Assembly: GCF_000227725.2 (NCBI RefSeq)
Contig: NZ_MU255056.1
Span: 2,737,809 to 2,783,727, forward strand
Source: Thiorhodospira sibirica ATCC 700588
GTDB taxonomy: Bacteria > Pseudomonadota > Gammaproteobacteria > Ectothiorhodospirales > Ectothiorhodospiraceae
DNA: 45,919 nt
Reading direction: 5' to 3'
The stretch's first letter is position 1. Each line of letters opens with the position of its first letter. Position numbers and translations under genes: made by a program. The notes beneath the pieces were generated by a model. That model was given only the letters and a program-made list of their open reading frames with translations, was not told where the DNA came from and searched no databases. This document shows positions 23,985-32,950 of this stretch, in pieces.

Positions 23985-25097
23985 CTACAGGCAATCTGCC
24001 AGCGCGGCTAAAAAGGCGCGGTTTTCATCCGGTGTCCCGATGGTGACGCGCAGGCAATCGTGCAGCAAACCGCCCGCTGGGGCGAGATTTTTAATTAAAA
24101 TCCGCCGTTCGCGCAGGGCATTGAAGATTGAGGTGGCCTGCCCGCTGGGCGTGCGCAACAGGATAAAGTTGGCCTCACTGGGAAAGGGTGTGATACCCGG
24201 CATCGCAGACAAGGCTGCAAAGACCTGCTCGCGGTCGCGGCAAATGGCCTGTGCCTGGGCGGCAAAAACGTCCTCATGCTCCAAAGCAAAGCTGACGCTG
24301 ATCTGGGTCAGGACATTGATATTATACGGCAGGCGCACCTTGTCAAATTCACTGATCCAGGCCGGATCGCCACACAGATAGCCCAAACGCAGCCCTGCCA
24401 GCCCTTGCTTGGACACCGTGCGCATCACCAAAAGCTGCGGATGCGCGGGCAAATCAGCCATGAAGCTGTCGCGGGCAAAGGGGGCATAAGCCTCATCCAG
24501 CACCACCAGCCCCGGCGCAACCTCCAGCAAGCGCTCAATATCGGCACGCGCAAAACAGTTACCCGTCGGATTATTCGGATAGGCAATAAACATCACCGCC
24601 GGCTGATGATGCTCAATGGCGGCCAGCATCGCCGGCATATCCAGCGAGAAATCCTCGCGCAGCGGCACCCCCACATACTCAAGCCCGGTAAACCCGGCAA
24701 TCATCCGATACATCACAAAGCCTGGCTCCGGTGCCAGCACACACTGCCCCGGCTGGGCCAGCGCCAGCAGCAGGATCTGGATCAATTCATCCGAGCCATT
24801 GCCCAGCATGATCGACTGCCCCTGGGGCACCTGAGCATGACGGCGCACCCGCTCAAGCAACGCACTGGCCCGAGGATCTGGATAACGATTGACGCTCACC
24901 TCACGCAGGCGCGCCAGCCACTGCTCGGTCAACGGTTCTGGCCAGTGATAGGGATTTTCCATCGCATCCAGTTTGATCATGCCGGTACTGTCAGGCACCG
25001 GATAGGCGCTGATCGTGCGCACCAGCGGCTTGATCCAGCGCGTCAGCGCGTTCTCCAGCGCGTTCTCCAGCGCGGTCTTAGGCGTCGTCACGGGCAT
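23985..25097 (-). CDS. hisC: Histidinol-phosphate aminotransferase HisC
   Basis: This PLP-dependent aminotransferase (370 residues) catalyses the imidazole-acetol phosphate step of histidine synthesis. [10 protein letters not shown] and [11 protein letters not shown] are the cofactor-contact motifs, and the Schiff-base Lys is in [26 protein letters not shown] follows as in HisC. The ATG at 25097 overlaps the end of hisD by 20 bases. An unusual Ala-Leu-Glu-Asn repeat at residues 9-17 is encoded by a short tandem DNA repeat. Confidence 0.94.
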   Translation of the reverse strand: MPVTTPKTALENALENALTRWIKPLVRTISAYPVPDSTGMIKLDAMENPYHWPEPLTEQWLARLREVSVNRYPDPRASALLERVRRHAQVPQGQSIMLGNGSDELIQILLLALAQPGQCVLAPEPGFVMYRMIAGFTGLEYVGVPLREDFSLDMPAMLAAIEHHQPAVMFIAYPNNPTGNCFARADIERLLEVAPGLVVLDEAYAPFARDSFMADLPAHPQLLVMRTVSKQGLAGLRLGYLCGDPAWISEFDKVRLPYNINVLTQISVSFALEHEDVFAAQAQAICRDREQVFAALSAMPGITPFPSEANFILLRTPSGQATSIFNALRERRILIKNLAPAGGLLHDCLRVTIGTPDENRAFLAALADCL

Positions 25098-26400
25098 CGT
25101 CCTGCATCAAGCGATATTCCGCCGAACGGGCGTGGGCAATCAGACCCTCGCCGCGTGCCAGAATGGCCGCCGTGCGCCCCAGAGTATCCGCGCCCTGGGC
25201 GCTGGCATGTACCAGGGTGGTACGCTTTTGAAAATCATAAACCCCCAGCGGCGAGGAAAAACGCGCCGTGCGCGAGGTCGGCAACACATGATTAGGCCCG
25301 GCGCAATAATCGCCCAGCGCCTCACAGGTATAACGCCCCATGAAAATCGCCCCGGCATGACGGATGCGTGGCGCCAGCGCCTGCGGATTATCCACCGATA
25401 ACTCCAGATGCTCCGGCGCAATATAATTGGCTAACTCCACCGCCTCATCCATATCCTGCACATGAATCAAGGCCCCGCGCAAAGACAGCGAGGCGCGGAT
25501 AATCTCAGCGCGTGGAATATCCTCAAGCAGGGTATCCATCGCCGCCGCCACCGCATCCAAAAAAGCCTCATCGGGAGACACTAAAATCGCCTGCGCATCC
25601 TCATCATGTTCCGCCTGCGAAAACAGATCAGCGGCAATCCATGCCGGATCAGTTTGGCCATCACAGATCACCAAAATCTCCGACGGCCCGGCCACCATAT
25701 CAATGCCCACCGTGCCAAACACCATCCGCTTGGCCGTGGCGACATAGATATTGCCCGGCCCAACGATTTTATCCACCTGCGGAATGGTCTGCGTGCCATA
25801 GGCCAGCGCCGCAATCGCCTGCGCCCCGCCAATGGCAAACACCCGATCCACATCCGCCACATCCGCTGCCGCCATCACCATATCGTTAATCTCGCCATCG
25901 GGCGTTGGCACCACCATAATCAGCTCCGGCACCCCCGCCACCTTGGCAGGAATCGCATTCATCAACACCGACGACGGATAAGCCGCCTTGCCACCGGGCA
26001 CATACATCCCCACCCGATCCAGCGGCGCCACCTGCTGCCCCAGCAAAGTGCCATCCGCCTCGGTATAGGACCAGGACGCCAGCCGCTGCTTTTCTGCATA
26101 AACGCGAATCCGCTCAGCCGCCAGCTCAATGGCCTCAAGCTGCGCCGCCGGAATATTACGCCGCGCCTCCGACAGGCGCTCATGGGAAATCTCCAGCTCC
26201 GCCAGCGAACTAGTCGACATACGATCAAAGCGATTGGTGTATTCCACCACCGCCTGATCCCCCTCACGCCGGACGGTTTTCAGAATATCCTTGACGGTAT
26301 TAAACACGCCCTCATCAGAGACCGAATCCCAGGCAAGCAGGGTATCTAAGCGTTGGCGAAAATCAGACTGGCGGGAACTTAAGCGGACGATATCAGGCAT
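25078..26400 (-). CDS. hisD: Histidinol dehydrogenase HisD
   Basis: This zinc-dependent NAD enzyme (440 residues) catalyses the last two oxidations of histidine synthesis. Conserved stretches are [57 protein letters not shown] and [12 protein letters not shown], the last with the zinc-site His. The start was placed at ATG 26400 (MPDIVRLSS), where family homology begins; the frame is open upstream without support. hisG, often adjacent, is not in the window. hisC and argE follow downstream. Confidence 0.95.
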   Translation of the reverse strand: MPDIVRLSSRQSDFRQRLDTLLAWDSVSDEGVFNTVKDILKTVRREGDQAVVEYTNRFDRMSTSSLAELEISHERLSEARRNIPAAQLEAIELAAERIRVYAEKQRLASWSYTEADGTLLGQQVAPLDRVGMYVPGGKAAYPSSVLMNAIPAKVAGVPELIMVVPTPDGEINDMVMAAADVADVDRVFAIGGAQAIAALAYGTQTIPQVDKIVGPGNIYVATAKRMVFGTVGIDMVAGPSEILVICDGQTDPAWIAADLFSQAEHDEDAQAILVSPDEAFLDAVAAAMDTLLEDIPRAEIIRASLSLRGALIHVQDMDEAVELANYIAPEHLELSVDNPQALAPRIRHAGAIFMGRYTCEALGDYCAGPNHVLPTSRTARFSSPLGVYDFQKRTTLVHASAQGADTLGRTAAILARGEGLIAHARSAEYRLMQDDARDDA

Positions 26401-26508
26401 GATCTCGATCAATCGAATGGTTGCAAGAAGAGCCTCAAGTTTAGCGGTGCAAGCCAAGTCACCGCAAGAGCGCAGCGCCAAAGCGACTCTGTATGGGCGC
26501 GGCACGCA

Positions 26509-26740
26509 GTGGCGGCGGCTTCTAGCCGTCGCTTTCTTTTTGCGGCATCAAGATGATGCCGCCCCTTTAGGGGGGGGGGTTATAAAAGCAAACACCTTAA
26601 AACATAACCCCCTCCCCGCCTGTGGCGGGAGTTCCCCTTAACAGGGGGAGAGTTTTTTAACGGCCACGGAGCTGGAGCTCGGCGCTCCCAGTGGCGGCAT
26701 CTTCCAGATGCCGTTGCAAAGCGACGGGTGGAAGCCGCCG
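26509..26740. repeat. Inverted pair of a dispersed hairpin repeat with structured centre
   Basis: Unit 1 (about 26509-26565, plus strand) has GCGGCGGCT-TCT-AGCCGTCGC (26512-26532) followed by GCGGCATCA-AGA-TGATGCCGC (26542-26562). Unit 2 (about 26735-26690, minus strand) reads GCGGCGGCTTCCACCCGTCGC, then CGGCATCT-GGA-AGATGCCG, the same order and nearly the same sequence. Between them lie further inverted repeats: GGGGGTTAT with ATAACCCCC, CCCGCC-TGT-GGCGGG, and GGAGC with GCTCC. No gene is seen in the 512 bases between hisD and the Spy-like gene, so this is a REP- or MITE-like block. Confidence 0.6.
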
Positions 26741-26912
26741 CTACTTCGGGCCAGGCGGGTGCTCGGCACGCCCAAGCCGCAGGAGAAACTTTCACAGTCT
26801 TTGCACAATCTATGCAAAACACTTGCAATGTTAGCGAGTAGACTAGGTTCCAACGGTGAGGAAAATAGGCTCCGAGCCGCTTCGTTCGTTGAATCATTTT
26901 TAGGAGAACACC

Positions 26913-27515
26913 ATGAGAAAACATGCACTCGTACTTGCTCTGGGGTTGCTGGCAGGCACCGCTACGGTTCACGCGCAGGGCTTCGAATACGGGCCGTATG
27001 GTCCGGGAGCCGGGCCGGGGGCCTGGCAGCAGCCGCAAGGCCATTATTGCCATCCCGGCATGATGCAGCCTCGTCATGGCCAAGGGCAGATGCAAAAAGG
27101 CCAGCGCATGATGCAGGCCGATCCACAACAGCGGATTGAGCAACGGCTGCAACGCATGACACAGCGCTTAGAGCTTGATGCCGATCAGCAAGAACAGATG
27201 CGCAGCTTGCTCAAAGAGCAGCAGGAACAGCGCGACGCACAGCGCGCCGAACGCATGAAACAGCGCGAGGCGATGCAGGCACGCATGGATGAGATTCTCA
27301 GTCCGGAGCAGCGGATGATGCAGCGCCAAGGCGGTGCTAACCCGGCTTTTCGTGGCCCTTGGCAAGGGATGTCGCCGCAACAGGGAATGCCACAGCAGGG
27401 CATGGGACGTGGTCAAGGCTATAATAACCCCTATGCCCAGCAGCCCTGGCACCCCGCACCTTACGGACAGCAGGGATTTGGCCCCGGCCCCGGTTATGGC
27501 TATGGCCGCTTTTAA
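26913..27515 (+). CDS. Spy/CpxP-like periplasmic protein
   Basis: A 200-residue exported protein. Residues 1-21 form a signal peptide with cleavage after VHA-Q. The central helical part (about 70-135) is rich in Arg, Gln and Met and carries LELDADQQEQMRSLLKEQQE and EILSPEQRMMQ, which resemble the LTxxQ repeats of the Spy/CpxP periplasmic chaperone family. Both flanks are low-complexity, rich in Gly, Pro, Gln, Met and Tyr (MMQPRHGQGQMQKGQRMMQ at 50-68). AGGAG stands 7 bases before the ATG. A terminator follows. The role is probably envelope stress or metal handling, inferred from the family. Confidence 0.75.
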   Translation: MRKHALVLALGLLAGTATVHAQGFEYGPYGPGAGPGAWQQPQGHYCHPGMMQPRHGQGQMQKGQRMMQADPQQRIEQRLQRMTQRLELDADQQEQMRSLLKEQQEQRDAQRAERMKQREAMQARMDEILSPEQRMMQRQGGANPAFRGPWQGMSPQQGMPQQGMGRGQGYNNPYAQQPWHPAPYGQQGFGPGPGYGYGRF

Positions 27516-27570
27516 GCACGCCACGCGCATTCGATAAATATACTTGACTTATACACTAAGGCTTTGCTAG

Positions 27571-27624
27571 ATTCGGGTCAAATGGCGTCGCTAAATCACG
27601 GCGCTGTTTGACCCGAGTTTTTTT
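27571..27624 (+). terminator. Rho-independent terminator after the Spy-like gene
   Basis: CGGGTCAAA (27574-27582) pairs perfectly with TTTGACCCG (27607-27615), with partial pairing inside, and is followed by seven T at 27618-27624. It lies 58 bases downstream of the Spy-like stop. Confidence 0.75.
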
Positions 27625-27646
27625 GATACACGGCTGAAATACACAC

Positions 27647-27790
27647 ATGTCATGCGCAAACGCTCACCATAGTGCTGTTTGGGTGACGCCGCCATCGACA
27701 GGCTGCGTCGCTACGGTGTTGCCGGTTGCCTTGTTATCTTCCCTCCTGGTTTTGCTGCGACTGCCGCGGCTGTGCGGCGACTTCTCCTGA
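27647..27790 (+). CDS. Candidate leucine-rich leader peptide upstream of leuA
   Basis: A 47-codon ORF lies in the 295-base gap before leuA. Its second half is strikingly rich in leucine (9 Leu in the last 23 residues; core ALLSSLLVLLRLPRL) with a mix of TTA, TTG, CTC and CTG codons. Leucine-rich leader peptides that control leu or ilv operons by attenuation are known in proteobacteria. Against this, the ribosome-binding site is weak and no clear terminator with a T-run lies between the ORF and leuA. A shorter version starting at a GTG is possible. Nothing else is seen in 27625-27919. Confidence 0.4.
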   Translation: MSCANAHHSAVWVTPPSTGCVATVLPVALLSSLLVLLRLPRLCGDFS

Positions 27791-27919
27791 TCATGCCTGG
27801 CGAGGCTTAACGCATTCCCCAAAACACGCCTGTCCTGATGGTGGCAGGAATCGTATAAGATAGCCCCACTTTTAACCGCAGCAGGTGCCGCCGTGCGCCT
27901 GTTTTATGAGGTCGCAGCC

Positions 27920-29470
27920 ATGTCCAAAGATAAATTGATCATTTTTGATACCACCTTGCGCGATGGTGAACAAAGCCCCGGCGCCTCCATGACTCGTGAT
28001 GAAAAGGTGCGCATTGCCAAGGCCCTGGAAAAGATGCGGGTCGATGTGATCGAGGCCGGTTTCCCGATTGCCAGTGTCGGTGATTTTGAGGCGGTCAACG
28101 CCGTGGCCAAGGTGATTAAAGACAGCACCGTGTGCGGCTTGGCACGGGCCAAGGAGGCCGATATTGACCGCGCCGGTGAGGCTTTAAAACCCGCCGAATC
28201 CAAACGCATTCACACCTTTTTGGCCACCTCGCCCATTCACATGCAGCATAAGTTGCACATGACCCCGGATCAGGTCGTGGAGCAGGCGGTGCATGCGGTC
28301 AAGCGGGCACGCCAATGGACGGATAATGTCGAATTTTCACCCGAGGATGCCGGGCGCTCTGAATTGGATTTTTTGTGCCGCGTGATTGAGGCGGTGATTG
28401 ACGCCGGGGCCACGACGATCAATATTCCCGATACCGTGGGGTATAACATCCCGCAACAATTCGGCGAATTGTTGAAAAACTTGATCGAACGGGTTCCCAA
28501 TGCCGACAAGGCGGTATTTTCCGTGCATTGCCATAATGACCTGGGGCTGGCCGTGGCCAATTCCTTGAGCGCCGTGCTCAATGGTGCCCGGCAGGTGGAA
28601 TGCACCATCAATGGCTTGGGGGAACGGGCTGGCAATGCCGCGCTGGAAGAAATTGTCATGGCGGTGCGCACCCGCCAGGATATTTTTGCGTGCGATACCA
28701 CCCTGGATACCACGCAAATTCTCCCCTGCTCACGGCTGGTATCCGGGATTACCGGCTTTCCGGTGCAGCCGAATAAGGCCGTGGTGGGTGCCAATGCCTT
28801 TGCCCATGAGTCCGGGATTCATCAGGATGGCGTACTAAAATCACGCGAAACGTATGAAATCATGCGCGCCCAGGATGTGGGCTGGACCGATAACCGCATC
28901 GTCTTGGGCAAACTCTCCGGGCGCAATGCCTTCAAGACCCGCTTGAAAGATTTGGGCATTGAAATAGCCTCTGAGGAAGAATTAAACGAGGCCTTTGCCC
29001 GCTTCAAGGATTTAGCCGATAAAAAACACGAGATCTACGACGAGGATTTGCAGGCGGTGGTCAAAGATGCCTTCAGCACCATGGAACACGAAAGCTTAAA
29101 ATTGATTGCGCTGAAAGTCTGCTCAGAAACCGGCGAAACCCCGGTGGCAACCGTAACCCTCAATGTGCGCGGTGAGGAATACACCGGCAGCGCCCCCGGC
29201 AGTGGCCCGGTAGATGCCTCCTTTCGGGCGATAGACAGCGTGGTCGGCAATCATACCCAGTTGATGTTGTATTCGGTCAACAACATCACCAGCGGCACCG
29301 ACTCACAAGGCGAGGTCAGCGTGCGCCTGGAAAAAGCCGGGCGCATCGTCAACGGCCAGGGCGCGGATACCGATATCGTCATCGCCTCTGCCAAGGCCTA
29401 TCTCAATGCGCTTAACCGCTTTGAACTCCCCGCCAACCCCCGCGCTCATCCACAACTGGGCGATGTGTAA
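27920..29470 (+). CDS. leuA: 2-Isopropylmalate synthase LeuA
   Basis: This is the first committed enzyme of leucine synthesis (516 residues). The TIM-barrel catalytic domain opens with [18 protein letters not shown] and carries the metal-binding [14 protein letters not shown] and [28 protein letters not shown] follows in the linker subdomain. The C-terminal regulatory LeuA domain (about 390-516), with [14 protein letters not shown], binds leucine for feedback inhibition. ATG 27920 has GAGG 9 bases before it; the upstream in-frame start at 27893 does not. A leucine-rich leader ORF lies upstream. Confidence 0.96.
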   Translation: MSKDKLIIFDTTLRDGEQSPGASMTRDEKVRIAKALEKMRVDVIEAGFPIASVGDFEAVNAVAKVIKDSTVCGLARAKEADIDRAGEALKPAESKRIHTFLATSPIHMQHKLHMTPDQVVEQAVHAVKRARQWTDNVEFSPEDAGRSELDFLCRVIEAVIDAGATTINIPDTVGYNIPQQFGELLKNLIERVPNADKAVFSVHCHNDLGLAVANSLSAVLNGARQVECTINGLGERAGNAALEEIVMAVRTRQDIFACDTTLDTTQILPCSRLVSGITGFPVQPNKAVVGANAFAHESGIHQDGVLKSRETYEIMRAQDVGWTDNRIVLGKLSGRNAFKTRLKDLGIEIASEEELNEAFARFKDLADKKHEIYDEDLQAVVKDAFSTMEHESLKLIALKVCSETGETPVATVTLNVRGEEYTGSAPGSGPVDASFRAIDSVVGNHTQLMLYSVNNITSGTDSQGEVSVRLEKAGRIVNGQGADTDIVIASAKAYLNALNRFELPANPRAHPQLGDV

Positions 29471-29488
29471 ACCGGCATAACCCCGCCC

Positions 29489-29510
29489 CGGCAAGCCATC
29501 GCGCTTGCCG
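29489..29510. terminator. Hairpin between leuA and rnfE 3' ends
   Basis: CGGCAAGC (29489-29496) and GCTTGCCG (29503-29510) form an 8-bp perfect stem with a six-base loop between the converging leuA and rnfE genes. There is no T-run, so it may be a weak bidirectional terminator. Confidence 0.35.
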
Positions 29511-29545
29511 CCTCTGGTGAGTTTGCGGCCTTGTCAATGCCTGGA

Positions 29546-30196
29546 TCAGGTTTTGTGTGCGCGCGCCGTCAGCCAGTTTTTCAATGCCAGCAAAAGCCCC
29601 AGGGCAATGAATGCCCCTGGGGGCAGCAGCGCCAGTAAAAAGCCGGGGTAGTCGGGGAAGATGATCAGGCTCAGGGCCTTAGCCTTTTCGCCAAACAGCA
29701 GATGCGCCTGGGTTAACAGGGTGCCTTGTCCGATCAGTTCACGCACGGCGCCCAAGGCGATGAGTGCCAGGGTAAAGCCCAGACCCATGGCCAGCGCATC
29801 CAGCAGCGCCCGTGGTAGGGGCTGGCGCGAGGCAAAGGCCTCGGCGCGCCCGATAATCAGGCAATTGGTGACAATCAGCGGGATGAAAATCCCCAGCAGG
29901 GTGTGCAGTTCATAGAAATACGCCTGCATCAGATGTTCAATCGTGCTCACCACCGAGGCAATGATCAATACATACAGCGGGATGCGGATCTCCGGGCGTA
30001 TCCAGTGGCGCAACAGCGACACGCTGGCATTGGAGATCAGCAGGGTCAACATTGTCGCCAGACCCAACCCGAGGGCGTTGATCACCGTTCCTGACACCGC
30101 CAGCAATGGACACAATCCCAGCAATTGCACCAGCGCCGGGTTATTCGTCCACACCCCTTGATACACAATACTGCGATAACTCGGCGGCGCTATCAT
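29546..30196 (-). CDS. rnfE: Rnf electron transport complex subunit E
   Basis: RnfE/RsxE (216 residues) is a six-helix membrane subunit of the Rnf complex. It starts with [20 protein letters not shown] and has [22 protein letters not shown] and [23 protein letters not shown], all hallmark stretches; the central Cys in TNCLIIGR is one that RnfA/RnfE use for an in-membrane iron centre. Its ATG overlaps the rnfG stop (ATGA). In most bacteria it sits in rnfABCDGE; here only rnfG accompanies it. Confidence 0.94.
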   Translation of the reverse strand: MIAPPSYRSIVYQGVWTNNPALVQLLGLCPLLAVSGTVINALGLGLATMLTLLISNASVSLLRHWIRPEIRIPLYVLIIASVVSTIEHLMQAYFYELHTLLGIFIPLIVTNCLIIGRAEAFASRQPLPRALLDALAMGLGFTLALIALGAVRELIGQGTLLTQAHLLFGEKAKALSLIIFPDYPGFLLALLPPGAFIALGLLLALKNWLTARAHKT

Positions 30197-30813
30197 GATG
30201 GCTCGGTGGGCTCATGCCACAGTTGCGGATGTAGGGCCACATAGCGCAGCACATCACGCACCGCATGAACCACAGCGCGGGCCGTAATCGTTGCGCCGGT
30301 GAATTGGTCAAACACCCCACCATCGCGCCGGACGGCCCATTGGGTCAGCGCCGGATCAGTCAGCGAGCGTCCATTAAAACCCAGAATCCAATCGCTGCGG
30401 CGTAGCTCAATATCATCACCCAGTCCAGGGGTTTCCTGATGCGCCACCACCCGTACCCCCACAACCGCACCGTCTTGTGCAATGGCAATCAGCAGATCAA
30501 TCGGTCCGGCATAGCCTTTAGGCGCCCGGGCGGCAAAAATCAGCGCAGTGGTCCGCCCCTGCTGGCGCACCGGGTACACCCACACCGGCTGGCTGTGACC
30601 TAAGCACGGATCGGGCGCAACGGTAAAAGCCTGCGCGAGGATGTCGTTATCATAAACCCGGTTAGCCAGCAAAGCCTCCAGACTCAGGCGCATCGCCTCC
30701 GCCGTATTGGCCTGGATGCGCGGCGCCGTGGCCCAATGGGTCAGCGCCACCAGCCCCGTACCCACGCTGGCAAACACCGCAAGCACCATGGCCGCAAGCA
30801 GGCTACTACGCAC
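30193..30813 (-). CDS. rnfG: Rnf electron transport complex subunit G
   Basis: RnfG (206 residues) carries one N-terminal membrane helix (residues 3-27) and a periplasmic domain that binds FMN covalently. The flavinylation motif is [12 protein letters not shown], with the FMN on the second Thr of TGATIT by family knowledge. [15 protein letters not shown] is another conserved RnfG stretch. It lies 14 bases downstream of the antiporter gene and overlaps rnfE, so the three are probably cotranscribed. rnfD, normally just upstream, is missing. Confidence 0.93.
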   Translation of the reverse strand: MRSSLLAAMVLAVFASVGTGLVALTHWATAPRIQANTAEAMRLSLEALLANRVYDNDILAQAFTVAPDPCLGHSQPVWVYPVRQQGRTTALIFAARAPKGYAGPIDLLIAIAQDGAVVGVRVVAHQETPGLGDDIELRRSDWILGFNGRSLTDPALTQWAVRRDGGVFDQFTGATITARAVVHAVRDVLRYVALHPQLWHEPTEPS

Positions 30814-30827
30814 AACGGCGAAGGTCC

Positions 30828-32555
30828 TTAGGCATCATCGCGGATCAACTTCAGGCCCACGCGGGTCACTTGATCCCCCTCCATTTCGCGTACCACCAGC
30901 TCCACACCGCCGATCTGCAGTCGATCGCCGACGACCGGCTGGGTTTGCAGATGCGCGTGAATCACCTCATTGAGGGTCTGATCCGCCTGTTCTGGCGGCA
31001 TATTCAGGCCATACACCAAGGACAGCTCGCCGAGCGTCGCCTTGCCATTGAGCGCAAACTCGCCGAAAAAGCGCTGCTCCGAGAGCCGCTTGGGTGCCAG
31101 ACTCTGGGTAAACAGACTATCCAGCACCGCAAAATCCTGGGGTACAGCCATCAGATATAAATAATCGTTTGGCCGCAGATCAAAGAAATCCAACGTATCC
31201 AGCAGCCGTTTATCACGCAGATGGGCCACCACCCGCACCGTCTTTGGCAGGGTGAAATTGCTCCACTTTTTGCGCACCACCGGGGTATTTTCGGTCAGGC
31301 GATAGCCTACCAACACCAGCTCCTGCTGACCGGGAATATCCAGCGCCACCCGCTGCACCTCCTTGCTGGTCGGCGGCACCTCCAGTTTCAGCAGGCGCGC
31401 CGACAAAGACACCGTCCAGCCCTGAATCAACAACGACAGCAACACCACGAAAAACACGATATTGAAAAAGCTCGCCGCGACATCCAGCCCGGCCAGCAGC
31501 GGAAACAGCGCCAGAATAATGGGCACGGCCCCGCGCAAGCCCACCCAGCCAATAAACACCTGCTCACGCCAGGGAAAATGAAAGGGCAACAAACACAGCC
31601 ACACGGCCAGCGGCCGCGCCAGCAAAATCAGCACCAAGCCGATCAGCAAAGCATCCAAGGCCACCGGTAACAGCGCCGAAGGCGTCACCAACAGTCCCAA
31701 CATCAAAAACATGCCGATTTGTGACAGATTCGCAATGCCATCATGAAAGCGGCTGATATGGTGACTAAACTGCAGCGGACGATTGCCCAGAATCAAGCCC
31801 ACCAGATAAATCGCAAGAAAACCACTGCCATTGACAACAGACACCAGACCAAAGATTGACAAGGCCCCAGCCAGCGCCAGCAAAGGATACAAACCCGCTG
31901 ACAGCTCCAGACGGTTAATCAGCCACAACAGCGCAAAACCCCCGGCAATGCCAAGCAAGGCCCCCAGCCCCATTTGCTGGACAAACTGCCACAACACCAT
32001 CAGGCCCATATGCTCAGCGCCACTGAGCAAAAGCTCAATTAACAGAATCGTTAAAAAAATCGCCATTGGGTCATTACTGCCCGACTCAATCTCCAGCGTT
32101 GCGCCCACCCGCTGCTTAAGCTCCAGACCGCGAGAATGCAGCAAAGAAAATACCGCCGCCGCATCGGTTGAACCCACAATGGCGCCGAGTAACAAGCCCT
32201 CCAGGATGCCCAGTTGCAGCCACCACGCCACAAATGCACCGGTTATCGCCGAGGTAATCACCACCCCCACGGTCGCCAGCACCAGCGCCGGTTTCAAACC
32301 CACCCGGAAGTTTTTTACCGGTGTGCGCATCCCGCCATCAAACAAAATAATTGCCAAGGCCAGTGAGGCAAATAAATGCGCAATCTGCACATTATCAAAA
32401 TCAATCCCCCCAAGCCCCTCCTCGCCCAGCAACATGCCGATGATTAAAAAAACCAGCAATAAAGGCGCACCGACGCGGGCCGTGATGACATTGGCCAGCA
32501 CACTGACCAATAAAATCAGACCACCAAGCAAAATAATATGATTCGTTAAATCCAT
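30828..32555 (-). CDS. NhaP2/CvrA-type cation (K+ or Na+)/proton antiporter
   Basis: A 575-residue CPA1-family antiporter with about 12 membrane helices in residues 1-390. LAIILFDGGMRTP, GAIVGSTDAAAVFSLL and IESGSNDPMAIFLT carry the family's ion-binding Asp residues. The cytoplasmic C-terminus has a TrkA_C-like domain (about 410-480) and a CorC/HlyC-like domain (about 490-575), the architecture of potassium/proton antiporter NhaP2. It is followed by rnfG-rnfE, an unusual link between an ion antiporter and an ion-pumping redox complex. Confidence 0.92.
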   Translation of the reverse strand: MDLTNHIILLGGLILLVSVLANVITARVGAPLLLVFLIIGMLLGEEGLGGIDFDNVQIAHLFASLALAIILFDGGMRTPVKNFRVGLKPALVLATVGVVITSAITGAFVAWWLQLGILEGLLLGAIVGSTDAAAVFSLLHSRGLELKQRVGATLEIESGSNDPMAIFLTILLIELLLSGAEHMGLMVLWQFVQQMGLGALLGIAGGFALLWLINRLELSAGLYPLLALAGALSIFGLVSVVNGSGFLAIYLVGLILGNRPLQFSHHISRFHDGIANLSQIGMFLMLGLLVTPSALLPVALDALLIGLVLILLARPLAVWLCLLPFHFPWREQVFIGWVGLRGAVPIILALFPLLAGLDVAASFFNIVFFVVLLSLLIQGWTVSLSARLLKLEVPPTSKEVQRVALDIPGQQELVLVGYRLTENTPVVRKKWSNFTLPKTVRVVAHLRDKRLLDTLDFFDLRPNDYLYLMAVPQDFAVLDSLFTQSLAPKRLSEQRFFGEFALNGKATLGELSLVYGLNMPPEQADQTLNEVIHAHLQTQPVVGDRLQIGGVELVVREMEGDQVTRVGLKLIRDDA

Positions 32556-32950
32556 GCAGGGCTATTGATGAGGTAAAAGTCGGAAGACAACGGATGGCGC
32601 GTATTGTCACACCACGCAACCGTCATAAAACGCCAGTATACAAAAAACTGTGCTGTTCAGCGCACAAACCCTTTGAGTTTTGCGACTTAACGAAACAATG
32701 GCGATAACCTTGCAGGACTTACCGCTCATCAATGGCTGAGATAATCGACACCATCCGTCCTTGTCTCGCCATGTTCACGCCGTCAGCACCCGCGCGGGCG
32801 AACCCGTCTTACCTGGCTCTTGCGTGCGTTTAACGTCCGGCCTGAGCGCGTCCAGACGATCCAGACCATTGCGGTCTAAATCTTCGCCCGCTTACGGTGT
32901 TTCTTTGAACGGCTGCCATAAAGACGCACGCTTTCTAACCCTCTAACGAT
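32556..32950. other. Intergenic region, no gene seen
   Basis: This is 395 bases between the antiporter start and the glycosyltransferase stop. Short open frames occur on both strands, but none has a ribosome-binding site or a recognisable product. It should contain the antiporter promoter near 32600-32720. Confidence 0.4.

Noticed and set aside
24276-26349. Long plus-strand frames opposite hisC and hisD
   Set aside because: His/Arg/Gln-rich antisense products of well-identified enzymes.
27544-27624. Independent small RNA ending at the terminator 27571-27624
   Set aside because: The possible promoter at 27544-27573 would start transcription inside the hairpin arm, so it could not make a terminated small RNA there.
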